Counted from the stretch's first letter, positions 39,238 to 53,430 are shown. The stretch: DNA of 64,000 nt from Stenopsyche tienmushanensis (GCA_008973525.1 WACJ01000549.1:124001-188000), one strand, 5' to 3'. Notes: generated by a model not told the origin, from the letters alone. A program made the numbers and translations.

Positions 39238-39902
39238 GTTTAAACAATAATGTATTTAAATAACATGTTTTTATTTAAAAAATATATTTTCCATTGTGTG
39301 GTATCTTTGAAAGCAGTCACCAATATGCAGTCCTGGTTTTCGACTACACTTCTTTCGGTGACTCTCTTTTCGCCATTTTGGAATATCTTAACAAGCGAAA
39401 ATGCCTAATTACAGTTAAGCATGATTTGTAAAGTTTTTGTCGATTTTTTCACTCTCAAAAGGCGACTGACTCACCACGGTGTTTTGCTTGGCGAGTTTGG
39501 AACGACCGCATTGCTTTATATTGAGTTTCGTTATCTCTGATTTGTCAGAGCAATGTTTTGGTTCGTGGTAGATCACTAAACACGTAAGAGCATTCAGAGA
39601 AATTATAAACTGATACACGAATGAATAGACTTAAGATTCGTATGGTTCCTTGTGTGGTGGCTGAGAGTAGACAAACGACTGCAAATGGTTAATATTAAAA
39701 ATTCTTTAAAGAGTTAGCATATGTACCAATGCAATATAAAAACAAAAATCTTACGAATTAATAATGTTGTCTAACCAATCTTTAAAGTAGACTCAATCTC
39801 TTGGACAACAATTTATATCTAAACCACTGGGACACAATCACAATATCGTCAGTGATACGTTAAGCTATATATAAATAATAAAATGAGAATTATTAATTAG
39901 TA

Positions 39903-41030
39903 TTAACTCATTAGTGGCACAGGTGTCCACATGGACACACAAATTTTGTACTCGGTGTGCCACGGTTTTTTTTTTTTGTTTCAAAATTTTGTTTTTTTCA
40001 TTTAATATGTATCATCACCTTAAATCAAAATATTTTATGTACTTTCAATTCAAATATTACTTTTACTTTCTTAGAAAATAGCTGTGTCCATATGGACACG
40101 CTTGCCACTTAAGGTTTGTTTTTAATTTTTACCAAGAATTATTAAAATGTATTAAAATTTTGTTATATTCATAAATCTTTATTTCTATTAAATGTTTACA
40201 GTGTAATAATGTTCAAAACATGTATTACACAGTTCAACATCACATTTTCCACACTGCGTTCGAACTTCCGAAGTTTTTTTTTTACAATAAAATCTAGCAC
40301 ATCGTCTTTTTTTTATTATCTTGATGAAATTCTTTATTTCGTCAAATTGCCTGTGATTTAAATTGTCGATAGTTCCACCACAACCCTCATCTCCCGAATC
40401 TTCATCTGTTAAAACTGCAGGATCTGGTGGTGCTATAAATAAATCATATTCGGTAACGTGTTCATCATTGCTAGCCTCATATAGTGCATCTAATGCATTT
40501 TTCTTGCAACATCATTATACATATCCATAAAACTGTATAAAAATAATAATAATGAATAAAAAAGAATACTTTTAAAAAAATATGCAAAAAAAATGTAGTG
40601 CTAAGTGGCACACGTGTCCGTATGGACACATTGAATTTGAATACTCAATATACTAAAGATAAACAATTTTTTTATGATCTTTATATGAATGTAAACTATA
40701 TATGTTTACAATTCATTTAATAAAAGAAACATTATTCTCAAGTATCAATGTTATCATAAAAAAATGCTTGCCTAGAATTTGAGTCCATGTTTTCTTGTCG
40801 ATAAAATATAACGCACTTCGAAATCAGATATTAATTTAATTGAATTAACTGGATCGCTAAAATGACTTCTGTGAGAAGCAACAAACCTTTGTCAACTGAT
40901 ATTTGTAAAAAAAAAAATTATATATATCAATTGACAAATATATGAGTAATCATTTGCAACAATAAATGTGTGTCCATATGGACACCTGTGCCACTAACGT
41001 TAGTAATTGGGTCTGGCACTAACGAGTTAA
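39903..41030 (-). mobile_element. piggyBac-like element, non-autonomous
   Basis: The outer ends are ttaactcattagtggc and (complement) ttaactcgttagtgcc, with TTAA at 39903-39906 and 41027-41030, the piggyBac target site. On the minus strand at about 40200-40310 a Cys-rich piece reads RCARFYCKKK and QCGKCDVELCNTCFEHYYT. It matches the C-terminal zinc-finger-like domain of piggyBac transposases (C-x2-C...C-x2-C-x4-C-x2-C). The catalytic DDD domain is absent. Four copies of a 16-bp palindrome lie inside (next feature). Confidence 0.82.
39923..40985. repeat. Four 16-bp palindromes GTGTCCATATGGACAC
   Basis: Copies lie at 39923-39938 (one base changed), 40084-40099, 40614-40629 (one base changed) and 40970-40985, three of them next to a gtggcac or gccac word. 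They may be internal transposase-binding or end-like sequences of the piggyBac-like element. Confidence 0.9.
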
Positions 41031-42193
41031 ACACAAATCATCAGCATTGAATTATGGTTCAAGAGATAAGGATATTTTTTAATTAAAAACCGATCAATAT
41101 TGTTGTTTAACTAATTACTATCCAAATGTGATGTCAATTTTAATTTATTATTCAGTTATTATCGTGCTTTAAATTTAATACCATTAAACAAACATAAAAT
41201 ATTAATGTATTGCTTGTTTTTCAACAAAATGATGTTCCTAAACAAACTCATATACTTTTGCAACGAGTAAGTATTATAGCAATACATTTTTAAAATTAAA
41301 TAAAGGATTTATAAAACCAATAAGTGAGTATTTAAATTCTAAGGAAATCAGATTAACATGTGTGAGCTTTCATAAAATAATATTATAGAGGAAATATGAA
41401 CCATATGAAAAATCTTAAAAGAGAGCTTCCGGTTGAACGCAAAGGTTTTTCCATCTATTTCCTGTTAGGATACTAGCAAATTCATCGAACCGGTAACTCT
41501 CTAAAGGCGCTTATCTAAACCAATAAACGATGGATTTAACCAAACGTGAAGACGGATGTCGATCTTTCATCACACTCAAAAGCTTCAATGTCCTATCGGC
41601 ATTGAATGGCGTAAAATATAAAAAAATTATATGAAAATTTGCAACATTTAACGGTTGAAACTCTAAAGCCTTTCGCAGCCATTTAATTGATTGAATTTGG
41701 CACATAAACCATCTTAGACAGCGTGTTTTAAAATTTCTAATAATATAAGACGATCTTATACAATTCAACGATTTGTATACGTAGAACAGTGCCATTACGT
41801 TATTTTAACCCGCGTAAAACTAGGTTCCTAATATAAAAATATAAAAAATAATTTAATTAATATTTAAGAAATATACGTTAATGTGTAAAATTATAATCAA
41901 AAGCATTAACATATTTATATTACATAGCATGCTTCTTCATCATCACAATTAATCACTATCAAGCAAAAGTGTTTTTTAATGACTAAATATTCTTCCTCGT
42001 CAAAGAACTTTATTTTACAACTTTCAATGCTCTATTTTTTCCCAAAAATCTATTATTTTCGATAACTTGTTTTTGAATGAGACATCCATTTATTTTAGTC
42101 TTGTAGAAATACCGTGTTATATGTGAACTAACCGTGTAGCTTGGTTGAAATGATTTAAATAAAACTCTAAGGACGTTCTCCCATGATCATAGG

Positions 42194-43139
42194 TAGGGAA
42201 TCCAATCCCGGGATCCCGGATCCTGGGATCCCGGACAGTTTTAGGCACGCATGAATCCCGGGATTAGTAAACGTAATTCCGAAAAATTCGAGATTGAAAT
42301 TTTAATCTAACAAAAATCGTACACCTCACCAACACGATGAAGGCTACTAAATCGAGACATTTCCGCTGAAATCTGGACGCTTGGAAACAGTGGCGTAAAT
42401 ACTAATTGGCGAGCTTAGGCGACGCCTAGGGGTAGTAACTGTCTAATCTATGTTTATATATATACAGTACATATATGTTTTTCAAATTTTTATATTAACC
42501 TTTCCGGTGATGTATTTACTACACCTCGATTCTAATAATGGGAATATCGATATGAAATATAATAGATATGGAGTTCAAATTTTTTTTATTCCTCCGTAAT
42601 ATAACTATGAATCATATCAAAGTATTATAATATAAAAGTATTCACCTGGAGCGACGAAAATAAATAGTTTGTCGGGAAATCGGGAATTTTGCGAGTTTTA
42701 GTCCGTCTCAGCAGATAGGAATTTTATTAGTCGCATTGATGATATTATACGAAATGGGGGCTCACGCGGTCATCAACTCGAACTAGCATTTAAATATCTG
42801 ATGACGATACAAGTTGCCTGGCTTCTAAAATCAGGTCCAGACTAAATGACGAAACACTCGATGCTTTAATGTTACTTCGTACATATTTTTGAAATAATAT
42901 TTGAATTGTTTTATTTATCTATTTTTGAATTATATTTTTATCTTTTCTTAAATAAATAAATTTCTTTTACCTTCAAGTTATTGTTTATATTAAACAAATA
43001 AACTTATTAGTAATTTTTGATCAAATTTATCAATGTGATTTCTTAAACTATTGAAAATTCCTGTCCCGGGATCCCGGGATGGTTTAATGCAATCCCGAAA
43101 TCCCGGGATCGAAATTTTGGCTCGCGATTGGATTCCCTA
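42194..43139. mobile_element. 946-bp hAT element, 'TAGGGAATCC' family, copy 3
   Basis: Complete copy: tagggaatccaatcccggga at the left and the complement of tagggaatccaatc at the right. Flanks atcatagg (42186-42193) and atcatcgg (43140-43147) form an 8-bp duplication with one change. Terminal zones are rich in CCCGGG/GGATCC palindromes. The 101-codon minus frame at 43043-43348 crosses the right boundary and is a chance frame. Confidence 0.9.
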
Positions 43140-43329
43140 ATCATCGGCAAATCAATATGTCCAAAACATCGGAAAATGATGAATTCTATTGTCGTGCACA
43201 TGTTATCGCGAGTATAAGATCTTTTTTTACAAGAAATAAAGACACAAATGTGATAAATGTATAAAACATACATTTGATTAATGTTTAAGATCAGAAACCA
43301 TAATAAAATGTTAATTTTGAGCTTTAATC

Positions 43330-43900
43330 CAGTTATTTTCAAAAGCAAAACGCGTCCTCCTGAATCCTTAATTTATTCATGGCTTTATCCCAAGTCCAAT
43401 ACATTCTCGCCTTATTTGATATTAAATTTTCGATTCCTTAATCGAATCGTCCTCCTTCGTAATTTAATGCAGCAATTCAGTCGTCGATGCGACTCTCGGC
43501 AAGGAACTCGAAGCGTTTCACCGTAAAAGCCTATCTCCGCCGGATCGGTTGAATTTTAAATTAAGTTCTTTCGAGTCTAAGGTTTTGTTTTACATCGTAA
43601 GCATCCGAGTTTATCGTCTTTTGATGAACGCCAACAAACTTTCGCTGATAAATGAGCAAATGTATGCGAAGCCTGTGCCAATCCTATTTTCCGGTCTCCG
43701 GGCTCTGAACACCGAATGTCAAAGCCCACCGTTTAAAGTTGAAGCCTATTCCGAAATTGAGATGTCAAAATGTATTATTACACATTTTTGTATCCATTTT
43801 CTCCGTTTCCTGTGGTACGATCACGAATTCCAAATGAAAAGAGTGAAGGCGGCCGATCAAAGGACGAGACGACAATTCACATCAGACTCAAACGAGTAAT
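43330..43900. other. Balanced-composition island with a 116-codon frame
   Basis: The segment (gtcgatgcgactctcggcaa; tttccggtctccgggctctg) sits directly beside the hAT copy. The plus frame 43549-43899 (116 codons) has no recognisable domain and no acceptor or donor arrangement I trust. It could be an enhancer or a nested exon; unresolved. Confidence 0.25.
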
Positions 43901-44459
43901 GTTTGAGATGAAATATCTGATAAGAATAATAATGATGACAACCAAAGGGAAGAAGAGACAGAAAGAAATAGTTGTACTTGCAAATTCGTTTACGATACGC
44001 TACTTTGTGCGGTTATATAAATATAAAAATAGGTATGTGATATATAAAGACATGTTTTGATTAACATGCCAAGATACATTCCAAGTCAAAGAGATTGATA
44101 AACTTAACAGCTTTAAAATTTTAATAATATTATTGTATAATATTCGTAAAAGTGTACTACATTTTTCTACAGTGATGCAAATTATTGAATATGATAATAA
44201 TGGGTATTAATATAAATTTTAGTATTGAAACAGTCCACATTTAATAAACTTTAAATGTCGGCCAGCTTGGTTAATATCAAAAGCATTTGGAATTCGTCTT
44301 TTTCGTACCAGCTCAGCGTAGCAAAGCTTAATTCTTCGTCTTTGAATAGTTAAAGACTTCTTCTTGGATATAATATAATTTGCATGCACTAATCTAGTGT
44401 ACATTTCATGTAAGGTCTTGTGGTGTGTCGACTAGTGTGTGTCGGCTTACAATTAAAAT

Positions 44460-44870
44460 CAGTGTTTCTCTAAGCACATGAGCAAACTTGTAGCACTACG
44501 TGCAGCCTGATTGAAGGCACGCATTACAAGATCTGTCTTAATTGCTGTTTTGCAAACCCCAGGCTTGATCCTGTAATGGCTTCCGGATATCGATCGGGCT
44601 TAAGGACTCACCGTCCTGGCAATACCCGTTGTAATAATCTAACAGCTCTATTGTTTCTTAAGACTATTGGTGTTGGAGGTCTTGTAAGCCGTCCAGATTT
44701 ATTGTAGCGGGATAATGCGTATCTGGTTAAGGAGGATCCTTGCTTAACGGCTCCCCAAAGAGTCTGCGATCGGAGCCACCTCATCCATAACGGACGATCG
44801 TTAGTACTCACTGACTTAAATCACCGTTAGTTGAGACTTACGTCGATACTAGAATAGAAATATGTAATTA
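44460..44870. other. GC-richer block of unknown origin
   Basis: About 400 bp (cttccggatatcgatcgggc; aggactcaccgtcctggcaa; gcgatcggagccacctcatc) that looks unlike the surrounding intron. A 67-codon minus frame at 44608-44811 is unassigned. It may be part of an unidentified repeat. Confidence 0.3.
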
Positions 44871-46849
44871 TAATAATACAGAGTCCATCTTAACATATTA
44901 GATTCGGTGAGGTCCTGAATGATATCTATCTTTATATCATAATCTCAGTTATTCTTGTACATGAACAAATTTTATAAAAATATAAGAAAGTCGTCATCAT
45001 AGTTGTATATGGCTCTGCAGCTATAGAGATTTCATTAAGAGCAGAAGCCGTCGCTAATGAAGTGGTGTCTGTTGATAATTTGTTTTCATCTTGCGGTGTC
45101 TAGAAAGTCATTATTCGCAACAGCATCCAATAATTGGCATTTATAAATGCCGGAGAGAATACTTATTTCTTCGATTATGAAATAAGTGTGCTAGAATTAA
45201 TTAATATGGTGATAAAACATTCCTTTCGGATAAAAACGTTCAAAATATTTTTCCAAGCGATTTAGCAACGACGAATTAAATAAATGCGTCTAGACTTAAC
45301 CAAACTTTGTGTCATAGGATAAATTATTTTCTTGATAAGAGCACAAAGATTTTCATTTGAATCAGGCGTATCCAAATAATTTATAAGTTTTATCACATTC
45401 CATTCAGTCAAAGACTCTGTAATTTACTATTAATGGTAATTAAGAAAAAAAAACAAATAATTTGATTTCATTGGAAGATAAATAACAATCTATTACAGAG
45501 TTCTATTTTGAATCCAAAGAATCGAAAAATTATCGGAATTAATAAATTTAAGGGATCGGAAGAATTAATACTTCAAACCAATCGTCTTGATCCACGCTTT
45601 ATTTGATTTCTTGAATTTGAAAAAGTTAATCCTAAAGCCAGGTAAAAAGTCACCTTTTAGTGATTTGATGATCAGCAACAATTAAAATAGGAATTCCTAT
45701 TGAAGTGATTTTATCCATTTAAGGCCTTATGTGAACACAATGGACAACTACCACATCAGCATTTTCTATCCTGAAAAACTGTCATGTATAAGTGAAAATC
45801 GCTAGCATCTGAAGACGATATTAAAAATAGGAGATTATATTTACATACGCTTATTTTACATACGATTTCCTCAAAGTTTAAAAAAACTCTAATTATTCTG
45901 TTAAAAAAAATCACGAAAAATACCAAATCTGCCTCCTAAACTGGTTTCCCCCCTTAATTCAATTGCATAAATGCTAATGGCATATAAAAATAAATGTTTA
46001 AAAATCCTACGAACTTATTTGGTGATGTGTTATTTAAAAATCTTAATATGTTAAAATAACGAATATTTTTGTGTATATTAAAATGGAATAGATTTAAATT
46101 TTTAAAATTGAGACTTAAGATAAAGATAATATGCATAATAGGTGGATAGTAATATGCAAAATTTACGATAAGAACCTCAGAGACATTCTTATAATGGGAA
46201 GACTTCGTAATTAAGTGACATAATGACGTCAATTGAGGAATAAGATCACTTCCAATTAATGTATGAATCGTCAACTAAACTAAGTTACTAATGGTTTCAA
46301 TAGTTCAGGAGCACCTTGTCGCTAATCGAACAAGAGCAGTGAAAATAAATCTGTCTGTCTCTCTGTTCCAAATGTAAAATCAATTCGATTGTGCCTTTCA
46401 ATGAGAAACTATTAGTAGATAGCAATCCTTTTAGGGTCTCTTCAGACCAAATACCTGTTCTTACTCCATGAATAACTATAAAAAATGTATTAATCTGTGT
46501 GTCAAATATTACTGGAGTAATTCACAACAATAGTATACTGTCAAAAATTAGAGTAAAAAATATGATATGAAAAACGATCAGCATTAGTCAATCATATAGA
46601 TAGATTCTATAAAATTAGCACAAAAAAATAATTGCACTCTGATCGCACTCACTGCGAAATAAAGTTAATAATAATATTAGTGCGATAAAAAATATAATAT
46701 AGATACATTTTTATCAATGCACGTTCAAGTAATGGTACTTTTAAATGCAACAATATGCACTTCAAACATACCATTTACACATCGTTTATTGTAGAGAAGC
46801 AATAATAATAAATACTCTCATTCTTATATGCACTAAAATACCCCAAGCA

Positions 46850-47290
46850 CCTCAGAGGGTACGCATTATAAAGATATTGGCGAGAATACAACTCCTAAAG
46901 CAATTCTCATGAGAGTCGTTGGTTTATATCGATCTCGGGAATGGGACCTGAGAGTGTTTAACCCTAAATGAAATTAGTGAGACACGTGCTAATACCGGGC
47001 GATATTCGGCAGCTACACATTTGAGCAACCCTTAATGAAAAATTGCGTATTTACTCCTTTTTGGGAGAAAAGGGCGACACATGTCTCTTTGTGTGGCCAA
47101 TTGGCAATATTACCAACACACACGTCTTATATAACACATGGTGCAGCAGGATGGAGCTGGATGGGAATTAGAGCTGGAGGAAGGATTTTAATTAATGTGT
47201 AGATGTAGATATAATTAAGAGGCCATCTGGCTGAGCGGAAATCTAATATGGACATCTTTTAATGAAGGAACTTTACTTCATTACGTGCAT
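46850..47290. other. Candidate intronic regulatory island
   Basis: Balanced composition (accgggcgatattcggcagc; gggagaaaagggcgacacat) with embedded aattaat/taattaa words. An A-box-like tggctgagcgg at 47228 has no B-box partner. No ORF. Confidence 0.3.
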
Positions 47291-49854
47291 GATCGTATAT
47301 CCTTACAAATATGGCTATATATATATATATACTAGAAGTGCTACAAATATAGTTTTAATTTAAATTGGAATATTTACTGTGCAGATTCTTGAAATATCAA
47401 CATCGTCACTTTTATATCTAATTTATTCTATAAAGAAGTATAATCAATATCAACTTCACTTCTAATGAACCATGGCAATGTCTTCATTTTTTATCATATG
47501 CTAGTTTTGGTTTCATAATTTAATTGTATGATTGCTTTATGCTCGATTTGTCCAACAAGTCAAGACAATGGCAATATAATAAAATAGCAATTATTATTTT
47601 GTTGAAGTAAATTTACTTGAAATAAACTTTTATGCATAATACCATAGTAATATTGTATCGATATCATACTTGACTAAAAACAGAAGCAAAGTGTAGAAAA
47701 ATTATTACTTTCTTTGAAGGTGTTAACTATAATAGTTTTAAATACTGTATAATAAAAAATAAATATTGGAGAATTTGTAGTTTATTTTATATTGATACAC
47801 ATTGATATTATAGTGGAAAGATGATCAGAGATTGGCCATTTTTAAGGTAAATCTTTTTATTCTTCGATTCTCGGAGGATACTCCCCTAAATAATTATTCT
47901 GGTAAACTCTAATAATAACAGCCTGCGAAGCCTAGTTTTGATGTCAAATAATTATGAATCATTTTTACTTCTGTTTAGCAATATTTTTGATCCACCCGAT
48001 ACAGCCATATATAGCTCACATCCACAAATACAATGCGTTTGATACGTTGTTTCGAAATTTATTACCTGATTCATTGACGTCCATAAATAACACCGATCCG
48101 AATATCTTGCTGGTTAAATATTTAAACGAAGCAATGCCAATGCTCTGGCGTCAAAAGCTCAAACACAAATTTAGCATTTTAGCCCTCGTTTTTAATTCTG
48201 GAGGGCTTTAATTATTTACTTTTCTTGCTATGAAATTGTATTAAAAAAATCGACGATCGCATTAAACGCAAGAGTAAAAGCCGCTATTTTCAAGCTATTG
48301 TTTCAACTTCTTAACTTCTCTTGACACGCGTCAGATGGACATCGTCTCTTAGCTTATTAAGTTTTAAATTCAGTTGAATTTTCATTATTTTTTATTTGAT
48401 TCTGTTGGCATTTTACGTCTGTTTTATGTATACATTTTTAAATTCAGATGTAGAGAGTCTATAAATTTATTAGGGGATATAAAGACTAAGCAGCCAAAGC
48501 CAATAAAGACTAAACCTTGGAAGACAATGAAAGCCATGTTGATTTTACTGTAAGGCACTTTCTGGAGTGCATGGCGTCCAGTTCTTTGTTTTCTGCCAAG
48601 GGATAAGGTGAAAACCCATGTTACGTCTAATAAATATATCTCAAAATCACTCCCCTAACTCACTATGATGTATTCTTGACATCGTATACCATAACTTAAC
48701 AATTATAAATGGGAAAGTTTTGTTGTTTGAACCTTAAATTGAATTAAAAAATATATATTAAAATAGATTTTCAGGATTTTATGTGGAATAATAAATTAAT
48801 AAAATGAATGAAAATCCGCCATTTTAATTACACTTTTTCTGCATTTTTCACATTTTTGCTTTAAAATATTCGTTTTTTTGTTGTTGTTGAAATATTCATT
48901 TAAAGTATATATATTATAACAATATCGTAGCAGTAATTTGATATTGCAGTCTCCAGTTATATTCTACTATCGCAGCCATTGTCATTTATATTCAATATGG
49001 CATATTATTTTGATGAGAAACTCTGCAGAGATCTGTCGATAAAAAAAGCATGAGGATGATTATTTTTTAGCTTCATTTTTAGAAGAAATATTATTCCATA
49101 CGATTAGTTTTAGTGATTGAAAGTTCAAATTGACGTCCTGATCGAAAAGCTCTACGAAGCTTCCGGTGGTTGACGTTTGACATGGGAGTAAATTTATTAC
49201 CTACATGAAAAAAACCGACAAACACCGACGCTTACACAAAGGATGGAGCCGAAATTTTCCAAACATTATTTTTTTCAAATGGAAACATTTGACTCAATTT
49301 ACTCGAAAATACAAAGAATATACGCATTGGTACGGTTTGAATTGTAAGATGGTGTAGTTGTGAGGTTCCGTTTTCGTATTTTTTACGCGTCTGGAGACGA
49401 TGCTTTATTCCGAAACGAATAATAGAGATTAATGAATCTTAATAATATAAGAGAATTTTGGCATGATGCTAAGGCTTCTGGGGAGTTTTTGTTGTGCCAA
49501 ACTAACGTATAATGTGTAGCCAACTTTACAAAGCTTCATCTTACCGTAAAACATAGCGGTTGATGATGTTGGCAAGATATGGTGTTAAGTTTATGGATTT
49601 TGATAAAGTTTGCAAATATAATTAGCCATTTATCGATACAACTATACATATAAATTTAATCAAGTCTCATGAACATAGCGATGATTATAACAAAATTATA
49701 AAATATTAGGGTGCCGGATAAAAAAATTTGCATGATATTTAACAACATCGTACAATATCTGGTCAAGATAAATGCACAAAAATTCCATTTCTGCTTTAGA
49801 GCGATTAGCAAAAAAATTATTGGGAACTTAAATATTTGGTTTATTAACATAACT

Positions 49855-50000
49855 CATTCGAATAAAATAATATCATCGTCATTCAAGGGAGTATCCTCAA
49901 GCAATTCATCGACATCATTTTGAGAAAAAAGTATCAAAGCCTTCTTCACCAAACTGATTTGCCAAAGTAATGATTTCAGCTGACAATGTCGATTTTTTTA
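49855..50000 (-). pseudogene. Possible Tigger/pogo transposase C-terminal scrap
   Basis: The minus strand gives SAEIITLANQFGEEGFDTF and, after a frameshift, NDVDELLEDTPLNDDDIIL. This resembles the acidic C-terminal tail after the DDE domain in Tigger-type elements. There is no inverted repeat or catalytic block, so the assignment is tentative. Confidence 0.35.
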
Positions 50001-51219
50001 TTATTTCGCCATAATTCGAGCTCAACTGTTTTCCATCAAGAATTTAAAGTGTATATGCACATGAAAAATTATTTATGCAATTTAAAACTTTTCTCAACTT
50101 CAGGTACAACTAATTAATAATTCTCTAGTTTATCCAGTATATGATGATAAATTTTCTTAATATAATATAGATTTAAAAACAATTCCGTTCACCCATCGCC
50201 CTATACACACTCACACTTTAACGGTTGTAACTTGCACTAATTAATTTTAGATTTTATTAATGCGCATTCGCATAAAAAAAAGCTTTTTTCTTCTATAGAA
50301 AAATAAGGGAAATAAGGGAAAAGTAAGGGATTTTTTTGTAAAAAATGATCCTATAATGGAAAGAAGTTTAAATTTCAAGAGAGACTTACAACAGATTTTG
50401 GAACCTTATGATGAAATACGTAAAAATGTATACGCTAAAAGCAGATAATCGCTTATTACCGAATTTTTGAAGGTTAAAACCAGAAATACTACAGCTCTCT
50501 GATGATAGAATCCCACAACAGATCTCGACAAAGAATAAATGCTATTAAAGTCTTTTTTCAATTAATTTCGTAAATGAATGTGTTTATTAAAAAAAAATAC
50601 GATACATACTTATATAAACTATCTTCGATATTTTTTTGGAACGCTAACTCTAGTTTTGTATGAACTTCAAACCTTGTATAACGCGTATTTATATTACACG
50701 ACGTTTTTGCGGAACCATATAACCGTGTTAAACGTGGCTTAACTGAGAAGCGTCTTTGTCTCAAAAATATATGTTAAAATACTTGAGAAGTGTGTCCTTG
50801 TCCATGCATCAATCTAATATTTAGAGAAATCTTTTAAGAGTGGTAATAATAAATACTACCATTAAGCTTGTAAGTAATGAAGTCTTCTTATTTATTCCAG
50901 TACATACATAAATGTATTTTTCTAGAAAGTCTGAATGGTATATTTAATGACGTGTCGGATTAAATAATAAATGTAATGAAACCGTGGGCGGAATTACAGA
51001 TTGAGGATTGCCATTCACCAAACGTGGGCTTATAAAGCAAATACACACAATATCATACTAAAGGCGAAATGCCAAATACATGTTTTCTAAAAATCATATC
51101 TCTCGAATATGAAACATCAAACGATTTTCAAAAATACCATTCGATCATTTTAAATAGCAGCTAGTGAATAGCAATAATATACACTTTATAATAGATGTAC
51201 ATATCTTGACGATTGCCAA

Positions 51220-51370
51220 AGGATAATAATCCTTGAATGAACGGCACGAATTTAAGGGCTTTATCCACTTCGTGCCCATTAACAATTGCCTTAATACGTC
51301 TTCGGGGGATTATCCTTGTGTAAAAGATACCTCGAGATTTTGAATGTGATAGCTTTTAATGAATGAACGT
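51220..51370. other. Candidate intronic regulatory island
   Basis: A small block (gaacggcacgaatttaaggg; aatacgtcttcgggggatta) with near-palindromic aaaggataataatcctt just before it. No ORF. Confidence 0.22.
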
Positions 51371-52037
51371 GATTCTTGATGAAGACCTCTACTATTATTA
51401 ATTAATGGAATACTAAAATACAATACAACATTTGCTTACCAACGAAGACTATCGTTATAATAATCGACCAAAGTGGAAAGTGTAAATTTGCGCGCAAGTT
51501 ATCCCATTTTCTTTGCGGTTGAGAATATATTCAAGACACAGCAGATTGTCAACGAAGTAAATCATGTTTGATCGAAAAATTTATTAATGCAGAAATAACT
51601 TAACCCTATGAGTACGGAAATCTGAAGACAGAGACAGGTTTCTTGCGTCTCATCATACACTCATATATCAATAACAAGGTCGTGCTGTAAAGGCACCCAT
51701 GCACATTTAAATTCTCGTTGATAATTCGGCGCAGAACGAGATATCCATTTTTTTTTAAATTATCGAATGTACTGTACAAGATAAACATTTTCATAGACGT
51801 TTATTTATTGCATGGGTATAACATTTTGTTCGTGTTGTCTTGAGAATAGGTGTTTGTTTTGATAATTAAGATACTCGCATCATTCTTATCTTTGACCAAT
51901 TTTGCTATTCCCCCTTGACTGTTCTGGAGTAGCGTTATTGGCTGAGTATCACCACTCCTTTGCAAAATCTACTCCCTCTGAAATAAACTGGCAGGCTTGC
52001 ACGGTAGCCCTGTCTTATTATTTTTGCTTATTATTAT

Positions 52038-52126
52038 GCTATCAACAGTGTTAAGGTTAATTTATTAAGCTTGGTTCATTATCAAGCTTGTTACACGCTG
52101 CGGTGGAGCTGACAGAAAAGTGGATT
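52038..52126 (-). repeat. 'ACTGTTGATAGC' family, copy 4 (inverted)
   Basis: Minus strand reads ctttctgtcagctccaccgc, then agcgtgtaacaagcttgat, then ttaacactgttgatagc. It links the left halves of copies 1 and 2 into one repeat. Confidence 0.6.
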
Positions 52127-53149
52127 TACATTAGAGCATAGCATGTCTGCTCTCCGGTCCAAATGGGCTAAACAACAAATGACTTAAAGAATGCAAACTC
52201 TTACTTAGAATGTAAGAATGCAAGTTGCATATTAATACTTCTTGTAATTTAACCGGGTTTTTAGATTTAAATTAGTGTCTAAACGAATACAGATTTTTAC
52301 AATTATCAAACACTATCCACATATTGTAGCAAGTAACAATTCGATGAAAACATCTATGGATTTTCTATAATAATAGTAATGAAGTTTCATGTAAATTTCT
52401 ACTGATTTCTATTGGATGTGGAAATTTCAAATGCCCATTTTGTTCGCCATATTGATAAGATTTTTTCTATGAAATCTATGAAAATTTTGTGGTGATTTTA
52501 AGTGGATTCAATTCAATTACATGAATGAATTACTATAGAAATTTGAAGCTCTTTCTGATCTGAGTGCATATTTTTTCTATGAAGCAATTTTGATATATTT
52601 TACCTGCCTCACTTGTTATTGAATTCGACAGTTTCCACATAGAATTTGATTTTTAAATTTCTACATTCCTCTACTATTAAACTATAAGAATTTAACAAAT
52701 GTATAAAAATAAAGCTTTACAATATTTAATGTCGTGATATTACTTAATATTTCTCATATTTCATCATGAATATTTTTCGAATATCTTATTACTATCCATA
52801 GCAATTCGGTGACTTGATTTGTTTATCCTATGTTAAAAATGTATTGCTTATATCATTACACTTATTCCATTAGCTATTTTTTAGAAATAGACTAATTGGG
52901 ATGGCGTAGGAAACTTTTGATGAAAGCTTTGTCAAAAAATGATCCGTTAATACCGTAGTTTGTCGAGTCCATATCTACGGGGAGGGATATCCTGACGTAT
53001 TTGACAAGGTCCCCCATATTCAATCGCTAACTAGTAATATTACGCGTGACACTGAAGATGATAAATCACCACTGACCATCCGCAAATTGCTTTATCCTAA
53101 ATGAGGATAAGCTTTTCGTTGAAAACGCCTCGCCATCGTATATAATGTG

Positions 53150-53430
53150 ATAAATTACCTTTTGAATAACCGCATCAGGTTTTACGTACAACGCGCCAGG
53201 CGCGCGTATTGAAAACCGAATAGTGGAAAATCGCTTGGCTTTAAAACCAACGGACTTTTGACAGATGCGAAAGAAATATAATGAATATAAATGGGATAAT
53301 TAGGGGGGGTGGCCATCCGAAGGCGAGTGTAACAAAAGAACCGCGGAAGATGGTTATTTCCATTCAAAAGCCGTTTGTCTCCCCTTTTCGGGCCTATTTC
53401 CCGGGCAACGCTTAATGCCCGTGAAATTAT
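53150..53430. other. Candidate intronic regulatory island
   Basis: Balanced composition (caacgcgccaggcgcgcgta; ccccttttcgggcctatttc) with taaatgggataattag inside, which includes a TAAT-type homeodomain core. No transposon ends. Confidence 0.28.

Noticed and set aside
43043..43348. 101-codon minus-strand ORF
   Set aside because: It crosses the right end of a hAT element and has no domain.
45954..46274. 106-codon minus-strand ORF
   Set aside because: AT-driven composition (I, N, F, L rich), no motif, no splice context.
47220..47250. A-box-like tggctgagcgg
   Set aside because: No B-box within a plausible distance.
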